From Melioribacter sp051488685 (GTDB lineage Bacteria; Bacteroidota; Ignavibacteria; Ignavibacteriales; Melioribacteraceae): DNA of 64,000 bases. Shown in pieces: positions 33,851 to 43,159 of the stretch. The notes under the pieces are model-generated. The model saw only the letters and a program-made list of their open reading frames with translations. It had not been told where the DNA came from and searched no databases. Every line of letters begins with the position of its first letter. Within the stretch, counting starts at the first letter, position 1. The stretch spans positions 28,909 through 92,908 of the forward strand of contig NZ_JBPSEH010000010.1 in NCBI RefSeq assembly GCF_051488685.1. The letters are read 5' to 3'. The position numbers and the translations under genes were made by a program.

Positions 33851-36193
33851 ATGGAACCAAATTCTAAAGTTGAAAATTTTTTTCTAAAAAAATCCGGCAA
33901 GAAATTTATATATAAACCGACTGAAAAAATACCAATTATTCAGGTGGGAAATATTCCCGAGTTGGGTGAATTAACTGCATTCCGTTTTGTAGAGTGGCTC
34001 CAGGCAAATCCCGAAGGTGTTGTTTCTTTGCCAACCGGTAAAACGCCCGAGTATTTTATCTACTGGTTTACTCATATAATGAAGAATTGGGATAAACCGG
34101 AAATCAAACAAAAGTTAAAAAGATATGAACTGGATCCTAATAATAAACCCGACATGAAAAAAATTAAGTTCGTCCAGATTGACGAATTTTATCCAATTGA
34201 TTCGACGCAGCAGAATAGCTTTTATTATTACATAAAAAAATTTTATATAAAATCATTCGGAATTGACCCTAATAATGCGCTTTTAATAAATGTTAATAAA
34301 ATTGGTACTGCCGAAAATCTTCCTTTATCGGCCATTTTCCCCGATAACAAAGTTGACTTGAGTTTACGCACTAAATTGCCGGGCAGTCGCATTGAAAGAT
34401 TACAAAAAGAAACGATTGAAATTGTAGACGAGTTTTGCACTCAGTACGAGAAAAAAATAAGAGAAATGGGAGGAATCGGATTTTTCCTGGGTGGTATAGG
34501 TCCCGATGGGCATATCGGATTTAACGTTCAGGGTAGCGACCACTATTCTACTACAAGACTAACAACCACTAATTATCAAACACAAGCTGCAGCCTCTGTC
34601 GATCTGGGGGGAATCGAAGTTGCTTCGAACAGACTCGTAATTACAATTGGCCTTAATACCATTACATATAATAAAAATGCTACGGCTATAATTATTGCCG
34701 CAGGAGAAGCTAAGGCAAAAATCGTAAAAGATTCGATTGAAAACAGCGCTTCAAATAAATATCCCGCTACGGTATTGCAAAAACTCAAGGACTCTCGTTT
34801 TTATCTTACTAATGGTGCAGCTTCCCTTTTATCTGAAAGAATTTATGATGATATCGAAAAAGAATCAAAATTATCTAGAAAATCGCTTGAAAAAGTTGTG
34901 ATAAATCTTTCTGTTAATACCGGCAAAGAATTACTATTATTAAATAAAAGCGATTATGCAGGGGATAAACTTGCAAATCTTGTTCTAAATAAATCCGGAA
35001 AGTCTGTTAAAGAAATCAATGAGCTAATTTATAATGATATTGTAGAACGCTTTAATAAAGGCATGAATACTCCACTCAATCAAACAATTCTTCATACTGC
35101 ACCGCATCACGACGATATAATGCTGGGCTACTTAGCCTTTATTAATCATCTTGTAAGAACTCATTTGAACAAACACCATTTTGCAATTTTTACCAGTGGT
35201 TTTACTGCGGTTACTAATTCTTATATGCTTCATTTGATGACTAAACTTAAAGAGTATTTAACCGCTGGTTTGTTCGACGAAAGATATAAAACCGGATACT
35301 TCGAACCCGACAATACTGAAGCCAAAGACAGCGATATAAGCCTTTATCTTGATGGGATTGCCGAAAATAATATTTCCAAAAGAATTGAGGCAACTTCCAG
35401 AAGAATGCTCAGAAATATTATAGAGATTTATGAAGAAACAAGTTTAAGATATATCATCGACAGAGTGGACGAGTTGATTAATTATTTTGGCACTCAATAC
35501 CCCGGTAAAAAAGATATTCCTCACGTACAAAAATTAAAAGGGATGTTAAGAGAATGGGAAGAAGAATTAACCTGGGCTTATTACGGCTTCAGATCCAAGG
35601 ATGTTTCGCATCTCAGGCTCGGTTTTTATCAGGGGAATATATTCACTGAAAATCCCGAATTGCAGAGAGATGTTATTCCCATACTCAATTTAATTAGACA
35701 GATCAAGCCGACTATTATAACTGTAGCTTTTGACCCCGAAGGAAGTGGACCAGATACTCATTACAAAGTATTGCAAGCTGTAAGTGAGGCTCTTAAACTG
35801 TACGAAAAAGAGGAAGATATTTCCAAACTCAAAATATGGGGCTATAGAAATGTTTGGTACCGATTTCATCCCGCAGAAGCCAACATTTATGTGCCAGTTA
35901 GTCTGAATTCTATGGCTATTCTCGACAATGTTTTTATGAACTGTTATGGTTCTCAAAAAGATGCAAGTTTCCCAAGCTGGGAATATGACGGTCCATTTTC
36001 TCAACTGGCAAGACAAATATATGTTGAACAATATCAGATTATAAGGAACTGCCTGGGGAAAAAATATTTTCTGAACAATCCAATACCAAGAGCGCGCGCT
36101 GCTCACGGCATGCTCTTCCTTAAAGAGATGAACGTAAAAGAGTTCTACCAGTATTCAATGGAATTAAGAAAATCGGTTGAATATATAAAGTAA
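33851..36193 (+). CDS. NagB-like glucosamine-6-phosphate deaminase domain fused to a PIG-L/LmbE-like deacetylase domain
   Basis: The 780-residue protein combines two domains. Residues about 40-370 match the NagB/6-phosphogluconolactonase fold: VVSLPTGKTPEYF, FVQIDEFYPID, and GGIGPDGHIGFNVQGS. Residues about 410-745 match PIG-L: TAPHHDDIMLGYL (His419, Asp421, Asp422) and, near the end, GPDTHYKVLQAVSEAL with the third metal His. PIG-L proteins remove N-acetyl groups from GlcNAc derivatives using zinc. Together the halves could turn GlcNAc 6-phosphate into fructose 6-phosphate in one polypeptide, replacing NagA, which is not seen in the window. Similar fused proteins occur in Bacteroidota as NagB-like proteins. 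The typical Glu after HPDD is Ile here, so activity should be tested. AGGAG precedes the start; no signal peptide. Confidence 0.88.
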   Translation: MEPNSKVENFFLKKSGKKFIYKPTEKIPIIQVGNIPELGELTAFRFVEWLQANPEGVVSLPTGKTPEYFIYWFTHIMKNWDKPEIKQKLKRYELDPNNKPDMKKIKFVQIDEFYPIDSTQQNSFYYYIKKFYIKSFGIDPNNALLINVNKIGTAENLPLSAIFPDNKVDLSLRTKLPGSRIERLQKETIEIVDEFCTQYEKKIREMGGIGFFLGGIGPDGHIGFNVQGSDHYSTTRLTTTNYQTQAAASVDLGGIEVASNRLVITIGLNTITYNKNATAIIIAAGEAKAKIVKDSIENSASNKYPATVLQKLKDSRFYLTNGAASLLSERIYDDIEKESKLSRKSLEKVVINLSVNTGKELLLLNKSDYAGDKLANLVLNKSGKSVKEINELIYNDIVERFNKGMNTPLNQTILHTAPHHDDIMLGYLAFINHLVRTHLNKHHFAIFTSGFTAVTNSYMLHLMTKLKEYLTAGLFDERYKTGYFEPDNTEAKDSDISLYLDGIAENNISKRIEATSRRMLRNIIEIYEETSLRYIIDRVDELINYFGTQYPGKKDIPHVQKLKGMLREWEEELTWAYYGFRSKDVSHLRLGFYQGNIFTENPELQRDVIPILNLIRQIKPTIITVAFDPEGSGPDTHYKVLQAVSEALKLYEKEEDISKLKIWGYRNVWYRFHPAEANIYVPVSLNSMAILDNVFMNCYGSQKDASFPSWEYDGPFSQLARQIYVEQYQIIRNCLGKKYFLNNPIPRARAAHGMLFLKEMNVKEFYQYSMELRKSVEYIK

Positions 36194-36421
36194 GTTCACG
36201 GTTAAATTGTAACATTAGCTTTTATAATGCACTATCATTAGGAAATTTGTTAATTAATTCTTATCATAAAATGAAACTTTGGGGCATGCTTACAAAACCG
36301 AATTCCTCGAACGTCAGCCAAAAAATTCTTGTAGTCGAAATGAGGATCGACGAGTTGATTAAGAGAGAAATCAATGTGGTGTAGAAAGATATTGGAGTAA
36401 ATTAAATATAAGGGGGTAATT

Positions 36422-38215
36422 ATGAATTTCAATGATCATCCAGTATTTCAACTAAACACAAAGCACGTTAAAGTTGGAATAAGACCTGTAATCGACGGCA
36501 GACGAAAGGGCGTTAGGGAATCGTTAGAAAATCAAACTATGTTAATGGCTAAGCGAACTGCCGAACTGATAGAGAATAATCTACGCCATTCCGACGGTAT
36601 GCCCGTTGAGTGTATTATTGCCGATACGTGCATTGGAGGAGCGGCAGAAGCTGCGTTGTGTATGGAAAAATTTAAGGCAAATAACGTAGGTGTTTCGATT
36701 TCTGTTACTCCCTGCTGGTGTTATGGTACTGAAGTAATGGATCTTACTCCAATTATTCCAAAAGCCATTTGGGGCTTCAATGGAACTGAAAGGCCAGGGG
36801 CTGTTTATCTTGCAGCTGCCCTTGCGGGTTATAATCAAATGGGTATCCCCACCTTCGGAATTTACGGAAAAGATGTTCAGGAAAGCGATGATTCGACGAT
36901 ACCGGATGATGTTAAAGAAAAATTACTCCTCTTTACAAAAGCAGCTCTGGCAGCTATGGAAATGCAGGGTAAGTCTTATCTCTCCGTGGGATCGGTTTCT
37001 ATGGGTATTGCTGGTTCTATAGTCGATACGCATTTTATGTATAACTATCTCGGCATGAAAACCGAATTCGTCGATATGTCTGAGTTAATTCGCAGGATTA
37101 ACTGGAACATATTTGATAATTACGAATTTCAAAAAGCCTTAAAATGGGTTGAGAGTAATTGCCTGGAAGGTGACGATCCAAATAATCCTCCAGTTCCAGA
37201 AGAAGTGCGCAAGAGTGAATGGGAAACTGTAATAAAAATGACTCTGATTTTCAGGGATCTTATGGTTGGCAATCCTAAACTTGCCGAACTGGGTTTTGAA
37301 GAGGAAGCACTTGGACACAATGCTATTGTAGCAGGATTCCAGGGTCAAAGGCAATGGACTGACTTTATGCCTAATGGAGATTTTCTCGAAGCGATATTAA
37401 ACTCGTCTTTTGACTGGAATGGAATTCGCAAACCGTACATTGTAGCAACCGAGAATGATAGCCTTAATGGCATTAGTATGTTGTTTGGACATTTGCTAAC
37501 AGATACGGCTCAAATTTTTTCGGACGTGCGTACATATTGGAGTCCAGAAGCTGTTAAAAGGGTGACGGGTAAAAAGCTGAATGGAATAGCTGAAGGCGGA
37601 ATAATACATTTAATAAATTCGGGTTCGGCTGCGCTCGACGGCACGGGCAAACAGCGTCTTAATGGTAAACCAGCTATTAAACCTTTCTGGGAAATTACTC
37701 AACAGGAAGTTAAGGACTGCCTTGACGCCACAACGTGGTGTCCGGCAATAAGAGAGTATTTCAGGGGCGGAGGCTTTTCGTCTCACTTTTTGACAGAAGG
37801 TGGCATGCCCGTAACAATGTGCAGACTCAATTTAATAAAGGGTTTGGGTCCGACACTTCAAATTGCAGAAGGTTATACAGTTGAACTCGAGCCTGAAATA
37901 GATCTTATTCTGCAGAAAAGAACCAATCCTACATGGCCAACAACTTGGTTTGTGCCAAAATTATCGGGTAAAGGAGCTTTCAAAGACGTATATTCGGTTA
38001 TGCTAAACTGGGGTGCTAATCATGCCGCTGTTTCATACGGTCATATTGGCGATAAATTGATTACACTTGCATCAATATTAAGGATTCCTGTTTATATGCA
38101 TAATGTTGAAGATGATCGAATTTATCGACCTTCTGTGTGGAATACATTTGGTACATCGGATAAAGAAAGCGCCGATTTTGCCGCCTGTAAAAATTTCGGC
38201 CCATTATATAGATAA
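36422..38215 (+). CDS. fucI: L-fucose isomerase
   Basis: The 597-residue protein matches FucI over its whole length, including VGIRPVIDGRRKGVRESLE at the start, AWGFNGTERPGAVYLAAA-type segment near residue 120, ATENDSLNG and IFSDVRTYWSPE, which hold the metal-binding Glu and Asp of the E. coli enzyme, and GGAFKDVYSV-like and NWGANHA segments near the end with the third ligand His. It interconverts L-fucose and L-fuculose with Mn2+ in the cytoplasm; such enzymes also act on D-arabinose. A strong AAGGGGG ribosome site lies before the ATG after a 228-bp gap, so it may have its own promoter. The FucP permease follows by 5 bp and two fucosidase genes converge on the pair. No fuculokinase or fuculose-phosphate aldolase is in the window. 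Confidence 0.95.
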   Translation: MNFNDHPVFQLNTKHVKVGIRPVIDGRRKGVRESLENQTMLMAKRTAELIENNLRHSDGMPVECIIADTCIGGAAEAALCMEKFKANNVGVSISVTPCWCYGTEVMDLTPIIPKAIWGFNGTERPGAVYLAAALAGYNQMGIPTFGIYGKDVQESDDSTIPDDVKEKLLLFTKAALAAMEMQGKSYLSVGSVSMGIAGSIVDTHFMYNYLGMKTEFVDMSELIRRINWNIFDNYEFQKALKWVESNCLEGDDPNNPPVPEEVRKSEWETVIKMTLIFRDLMVGNPKLAELGFEEEALGHNAIVAGFQGQRQWTDFMPNGDFLEAILNSSFDWNGIRKPYIVATENDSLNGISMLFGHLLTDTAQIFSDVRTYWSPEAVKRVTGKKLNGIAEGGIIHLINSGSAALDGTGKQRLNGKPAIKPFWEITQQEVKDCLDATTWCPAIREYFRGGGFSSHFLTEGGMPVTMCRLNLIKGLGPTLQIAEGYTVELEPEIDLILQKRTNPTWPTTWFVPKLSGKGAFKDVYSVMLNWGANHAAVSYGHIGDKLITLASILRIPVYMHNVEDDRIYRPSVWNTFGTSDKESADFAACKNFGPLYR

Positions 38216-38220
38216 CTTTT

Positions 38221-39519
38221 ATGAACGGTAAATTTGATAAATCAACCAGTCCTTCTCTTGTGCAGCGTAACCATTTAATTCCTTTTATTCTTATAACCAG
38301 CTGCTTTGCGTGGTGGGGGCTTGCTAACAATATGACAGACACTTTGCTGGCAGCATTTAAGAGAATAATGAGCTTATCTGACTTCCAGACCTCGTGGATT
38401 CAGATTGCATTCTACGGTTCGTATTTTTGTCTGGCATTGCCTGCTGCACTTTTCATAAAAAAATTTACTTATAAGGCTGGTGTATTACTTGGATTGGGAT
38501 TGTTCATAGCCGGAGCTTTACTCTTTTATCCTGCAAGTAAAACGATGAACTATTATCACTTCCTGCTCGCACTCTATATATTAGCCGGAGGCCTCTCAAT
38601 TCTGGAGACTTCTGCCAATCCCTATGTAATTGTTATGGGTGAACCATCAACTGCTACACGAAGATTGAATCTTGCACAATCGTTTAATCCCGTAGGTTCT
38701 ATTGCCGGAGTCATTATTAGTCAGCTTTTTATTTTATCACAGTTAAACCACGCATCGAGTGCAGAACGGTTATCAATGGCTCCTGAACAACTAAAAAGAA
38801 TTCAGTCGGCTGAATTGTCCGCCGTTATGGGACCATATGTAGGTGTTGCGATAATACTTTTATTATTGTGGATAGTTATTGCACTTACAAAAATGCCTCT
38901 CACAAAAGATGAAGTCGAATATGGAAATGTTAAACAATCCGTAAAAAGATTATTAAGAAATAAAAATTATCTATTAGGAGTTACAGCACAATTTTTCTAC
39001 GTGGGAGCTCAGATAGGTGTATGGTCTTTTACAATTCGTTACGTGATGAGGCAGCTGGAACTGAATGAAAAAAATGCAGCCACTTTCTATCTTATATCAT
39101 TAATTTTATTTGCATTATTTCGATTCATTTGTACGGGTTTGATGAAATATGTTTCACCTGCAAAATTACTCGTATACTTATCCGGTATAGCAGCGGTTCT
39201 TACGTTTACAGCTATAGTTTCCAGAGGGTATATGGGTGTTATCGCCCTTGTGTCGATTTCTGCGTGTATGTCTTTGATGTTCCCGACGATATTCGGATTG
39301 GCTGTAGAAGGCTTGAAGAATGATACTCAAATTGCAAGTTCTGGACTTATAATGGCAATTCTGGGAGGTGCAGTTTTAACTGCTTTGCAGGGTCTAATGT
39401 CCGATCTGACGTCCAATATCAACTTCTCTTATATCATCCCTTTTATTTGTTTTTTAATAATACTTTATTACGGTTTATACGTCGTCAAGCAGAAGAAGAA
39501 AATATCTATTCCACGGTAA
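38221..39519 (+). CDS. fucP: L-fucose:proton symporter, MFS
   Basis: The 432-residue protein has about twelve membrane helices and the marks of FucP: FAWWGLANNMTDTLLAAFKR (Asp46-equivalent in NMTD), AGGLSILETSANPYV (the Glu135-equivalent), and LNLAQSFNPVGSIAG. These two acidic residues couple proton and sugar binding in the E. coli protein. It follows fucI by 5 bp with no strong ribosome site, so translation may be coupled. It imports L-fucose set free by the exported fucosidase encoded on the opposite strand; the last 14 bases of the two genes overlap tail to tail. Other 6-deoxy or related sugars cannot be excluded. Confidence 0.92.
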   Translation: MNGKFDKSTSPSLVQRNHLIPFILITSCFAWWGLANNMTDTLLAAFKRIMSLSDFQTSWIQIAFYGSYFCLALPAALFIKKFTYKAGVLLGLGLFIAGALLFYPASKTMNYYHFLLALYILAGGLSILETSANPYVIVMGEPSTATRRLNLAQSFNPVGSIAGVIISQLFILSQLNHASSAERLSMAPEQLKRIQSAELSAVMGPYVGVAIILLLLWIVIALTKMPLTKDEVEYGNVKQSVKRLLRNKNYLLGVTAQFFYVGAQIGVWSFTIRYVMRQLELNEKNAATFYLISLILFALFRFICTGLMKYVSPAKLLVYLSGIAAVLTFTAIVSRGYMGVIALVSISACMSLMFPTIFGLAVEGLKNDTQIASSGLIMAILGGAVLTALQGLMSDLTSNINFSYIIPFICFLIILYYGLYVVKQKKKISIPR

Positions 39520-41716
39520 TTTCGTCTACAAACAACCAGGCTTTGCTTCCTTTCCCTATGTGCCATTCGGGACAAACTCCGATGTTTTTTGCCTCGATTT
39601 TTATATACCTGCATTTAATACCATTAGTATTAATGCTTATATTCTGAACCTCGGATTTTTCTTTTTCTTCACTCTCCTCGGGAAATTTCTTCCCTATCAG
39701 TGTGAAATTATCAACGTTTTCAGAAACGTAGAAATTAATTACTTTCGGCAAAAAAATATATGCATTTATATCTTTGAGAAACCCGATCGATATTTTATTT
39801 ATATCTCGATTCTTTTCTAAATCGATTATAACTTCAAGGTCTTTACCATGATAACCCTGCCAATTGCCATCTTTAAAGTAGCTACTGCCGTGGACTCCAT
39901 TTACAAGCGCATATTTACCTCCTCCAGAATACTCAGAAGAATATTCTGTAAGGGATACAATTTCGTATTTCCCTTTATAATACTTAGTTTGAACAGGTAA
40001 ACTTTTTTTACCGTTTCGAGAGATTGCCATTGCTGTAATTGTAGTTGTAGAGTCGATAATAATTCTTCCATTGTAACAGGATGAAGAACTATCGGGCTGT
40101 GAACCGTCGAGCGTATAATATATTTTTGAGTCAGGGATGTCGCAATTTATTCTAACCTCTATCGAATCTTTGAAAGTTGTACCGGCAGTTGAAAAGGAGA
40201 TTGACGGCGGACTAATATATAAACCAAAAGTAGATAATGTGGGATTTGTTCTACTCCGTTCAATAATGATTCTTACTTTCGAAGTAGTAACGGGACTGAA
40301 TTTAAATAGTCTTTTATATCCGACTGTAGTACCTTCTGCAAACTTTTTCCAATGATTTTCATCCCAGTATTCAAGTGAAAATTTTTCAATTCTCTGGCCT
40401 TCCAGAATATTTTCCTGTAGCATGGCACAATTAAAGGTTCTTACCGTATCGAGAGAAATAACAATAACGGCGGTAGAGTCCGAACCGTTTGTTGTCCAGA
40501 AGGTTTCATTGTTGTTATCCAGAATTAAATTTGCTTCGTTACCTTTTTTTTCGGAGGAGATATAAATAATCTTACCGGTTGCAAGATTTTTTCCGAACGT
40601 ATTTTCTATCAGGTATTTAAAACCATTAAGACTCATGATATCTTCTTCGGCAAAAAGACCTTCTTTATTGGGCGGAACATTTAAGAGTAACACACCGTTA
40701 AGTCCAACAGAATTAAAATAGATGTCAAAAAGCTTTTCGGGCGATTTAACGAAATTATCGTCTTCTTTATGATAGAACCATCGGGGGCGGATAGAAACAT
40801 CAATTTCGGCGGGGTACCAGATAAGTGATCGGGCTTTGAAAATTTTTTCTCTTCTACCCAGGTCTTCTTCTGTAAGGTCACGTGGAATAAATGCATTATC
40901 CAATATTTTCTGCTGGGACGATGCAGCAATCGAATCCTGATTCAAAATATTGCCGGGTAGAACGCTCCATTCAGTTTTTCTTCCATAACCTGATTCGGTG
41001 CCTACCCATCTTACATCCGGACCCATATTTGCAATTATGCACTCGGGCTGAAGCTGTCTAATCAACTCATAATATGTATGCCATTCGTAAATCTGTTTCT
41101 TTCCATTTGGTCCTTCTCCGCATGCGCCGTCGAACCATACTTCGGAAATCTGCCCATAGTTCGTTAATAATTCTCTTAATTGATTTCTAAAATATTCATT
41201 ATAATCATCGGTACCGTAGGTTTCTTCGTGTATGTCCCATGGAGAAAGATATATTCCGAATTTGATGCCTTCTTTGCGGCAGGATTCCGATAGCTCTTTT
41301 ACAATATCTCCTTTCCCGTTTTTATAAGGCGTATTCTCGATATCGTAATTGGTATATTTACTTGGCCACAGACAAAATCCGTCGTGATGTTTGGCAGTAA
41401 GTATGATAAGTTTAAAACCAGCATCCTTTAAAGTTTTTACCCAATGATCGGTATTAATAGATACCGGGTTGAATATTGATAAATCAAAATCTTTTCGTCC
41501 CCACTCAAGATTCATAAATGTATTCATACCAAAATGGATGAAAGCTGTAAGTTCCAGTTTTTGCCACTCGTATTGACGTTTTGTTGGAACTACATTAGCA
41601 GCTTTATAAATAATTTCTGCGGGCGTATCGTCTTGATTAATAAATACGATATTGCTTTTGTACTGTGAAAAAATAACCAGAGGAAGAGTAAAGATTAATA
41701 ATAATATCCTTCTCAT
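39506..41716 (-). CDS. Exported GH29 alpha-L-fucosidase (GH29-B type) with two carbohydrate-binding-like C-terminal modules
   Basis: The 736-residue enzyme has a signal peptide (MRRILLLIFTLPLVIFSQ). The GH29 barrel (about 45-360) shows AFIHFGMNTF, ILTAKHHDGFCLWPSKYT, and EVWFDGACGEG with nucleophile Asp196; this last sequence is typical of the GH29-B group, which prefers alpha-1,3/1,4-fucose next to galactose, as in Lewis structures. An F5/8-type-C-like jelly roll follows (370-500), then a chitobiase-C-terminal-like domain (505-585; IYYTLDGSQPDSSS) and a second F5/8-like module (590-736) ending CPEWHIGKGSKAWLFVDEI. The last two modules are shared with the GH20 and GH92 enzymes nearby. It is the third gene of the minus-strand GH20-GH29-GH29 operon. 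Confidence 0.93.
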   Translation of the reverse strand: MRRILLLIFTLPLVIFSQYKSNIVFINQDDTPAEIIYKAANVVPTKRQYEWQKLELTAFIHFGMNTFMNLEWGRKDFDLSIFNPVSINTDHWVKTLKDAGFKLIILTAKHHDGFCLWPSKYTNYDIENTPYKNGKGDIVKELSESCRKEGIKFGIYLSPWDIHEETYGTDDYNEYFRNQLRELLTNYGQISEVWFDGACGEGPNGKKQIYEWHTYYELIRQLQPECIIANMGPDVRWVGTESGYGRKTEWSVLPGNILNQDSIAASSQQKILDNAFIPRDLTEEDLGRREKIFKARSLIWYPAEIDVSIRPRWFYHKEDDNFVKSPEKLFDIYFNSVGLNGVLLLNVPPNKEGLFAEEDIMSLNGFKYLIENTFGKNLATGKIIYISSEKKGNEANLILDNNNETFWTTNGSDSTAVIVISLDTVRTFNCAMLQENILEGQRIEKFSLEYWDENHWKKFAEGTTVGYKRLFKFSPVTTSKVRIIIERSRTNPTLSTFGLYISPPSISFSTAGTTFKDSIEVRINCDIPDSKIYYTLDGSQPDSSSSCYNGRIIIDSTTTITAMAISRNGKKSLPVQTKYYKGKYEIVSLTEYSSEYSGGGKYALVNGVHGSSYFKDGNWQGYHGKDLEVIIDLEKNRDINKISIGFLKDINAYIFLPKVINFYVSENVDNFTLIGKKFPEESEEKEKSEVQNISINTNGIKCRYIKIEAKNIGVCPEWHIGKGSKAWLFVDEITVE

Positions 41717-41717
41717 A

Positions 41718-43142
41718 TCATGTCCTTAATTTCATGGTAAATGTATATTGATCCTTTCCCACACTTCGAAGTTCTTCTGGAATTATGATTGTAATTTTTT
41801 GTTCCAAGCGTTTGTAATCAAGTATTCTGTCGTGTTCCAGAGTCGTGACGGTCGGTTCTGCTTTTATCTCTGGAATAACTAAGTTGATTTTTTTCGGTAA
41901 GGTAGTTTCTCCTTCTTTAATTCTGTAAAATACATAAAAGGTATTGCCACGACGTGTAAAAGAAATTTGATTCTGGTTATAAGGAAAGAGAGGTGCCGAA
42001 TCATAAATTGCCTCGCCATGTATATTCATCCATTTCCCAATTTCGCTCAACCGCTGATAGGCTTCCGGTTCCCAGTCTCCCTCAGGAGTAGGTGCAATAT
42101 TCAATAGTAAATTACCTCCTTTTGAAACTATATCGATTAATAGATGAATTAATTCTCTCGTAGATTTATACTTTAGCCCTGGTTGATAAGACCAGGAAGG
42201 TGTCATCGGCATACATGTTTCCCACGGATAAGGTAGGGTGTTTTCGGGAATCTGGTTTTCGGGTGTAAGGTAATTTTGATAAGGACCCGGCACTGCCCGA
42301 TCGACAATTATTAATCCAGGTTGCTTTTTCCTTGCCTTCCTTGCAAGAAGTGGAATGTTAATGTCCTGGTTCTGAATGCGATAAATATTGAAATTTGCCT
42401 TTTTACGTTCTGACTCCAATTCTTCTTCCGTATAGTTTCGCACCCAGCAGCCGTCGAGCCAGAGGATGTCAATTTTTCCATAATCAGTCATCAGTTCCAT
42501 AATTTGATTATGAGTAAATTCTACGAATTGATTCCATCTTTCCGGATATTTTTTTATGTCATAATTAACATTTCTGTCGGGAGTGGCAAAACGTCTCCAC
42601 CAGTAATAGTCGGAGTGCCAGTCAGGTTTTGAAAAATATACGCCAATCATAAAATTATATTTTCTGAAAGAATCAAAAAGTGCTTTTGTAATATCTCCTT
42701 TTGGATTCTCTCTGAAAGGACAACGGCTTCCAGTAATTTTATAATCGGTATAATGGCTGTCGTACATGCAGAAGCCATCGTGATGTTTTGTTGTAAAGAT
42801 AAAATATTTCATACCGGCAGAATGTGCTGCATCAGCCCATTTATCAGGATTGAATTTAAGTGGGTTGAAAGTAGTAATAAGGTTTTCGTACTGTTTTTTG
42901 TATTCACAGTAATCTTCGATATTACGTTTACACCAGTCTTCGTCTTCTGAACACAATGACCACGATTCAACTATCCCCCATTGGCTTGAAGGAGCCCAGT
43001 GCATTAACAGGCCAAATTTCAAACTCTGCCATTCTTTCAATTTTTTGAGAACTCGTTTATCTGTTTCCGGGTAATAAACTTTCAGTGCTTCGTCAATATT
43101 TACGGCACCGGCGTGCAACGATTTCTTTTTCTTTTCTGACAT
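41718..43142 (-). CDS. GH29 alpha-L-fucosidase without signal peptide
   Basis: The 474-residue protein starts MSEKKKKSLHAGA with no hydrophobic leader, so it is predicted cytoplasmic. The GH29 barrel includes LKFGLLMHWAPSSQWG, FTTKHHDGFCMYDSHYTDYKI, and DILWLDGCW with nucleophile Asp230. A short beta-rich domain ends the protein (ISFTRRGNTFYVFYRI). It differs clearly from the exported GH29-B neighbour: the nucleophile context is LDGCW and there are no binding modules, so linkage preference is probably different (perhaps core alpha-1,6 or alpha-1,2-fucose). It lies 1 bp from the exported fucosidase gene and 17 bp after GH20. If truly intracellular it would act on imported fucosylated oligosaccharides such as core-fucosylated chitobiose. 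Confidence 0.9.
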   Translation of the reverse strand: MSEKKKKSLHAGAVNIDEALKVYYPETDKRVLKKLKEWQSLKFGLLMHWAPSSQWGIVESWSLCSEDEDWCKRNIEDYCEYKKQYENLITTFNPLKFNPDKWADAAHSAGMKYFIFTTKHHDGFCMYDSHYTDYKITGSRCPFRENPKGDITKALFDSFRKYNFMIGVYFSKPDWHSDYYWWRRFATPDRNVNYDIKKYPERWNQFVEFTHNQIMELMTDYGKIDILWLDGCWVRNYTEEELESERKKANFNIYRIQNQDINIPLLARKARKKQPGLIIVDRAVPGPYQNYLTPENQIPENTLPYPWETCMPMTPSWSYQPGLKYKSTRELIHLLIDIVSKGGNLLLNIAPTPEGDWEPEAYQRLSEIGKWMNIHGEAIYDSAPLFPYNQNQISFTRRGNTFYVFYRIKEGETTLPKKINLVIPEIKAEPTVTTLEHDRILDYKRLEQKITIIIPEELRSVGKDQYTFTMKLRT

Positions 43143-43159
43143 AAAATTCCTCTTTAGAT

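Noticed and set aside
35690..36106. Minus-strand open frame of 138 codons inside the NagB/PIG-L fusion gene
   Set aside because: It lies wholly within the PIG-L domain reading frame and shows no domain or ribosome site.
36271..36384. Small plus-strand frame of 37 codons in the gap before fucI
   Set aside because: It has an ATG and stop but no good ribosome site and no similarity I recognise; it may be a gene remnant, but support is too thin to annotate.
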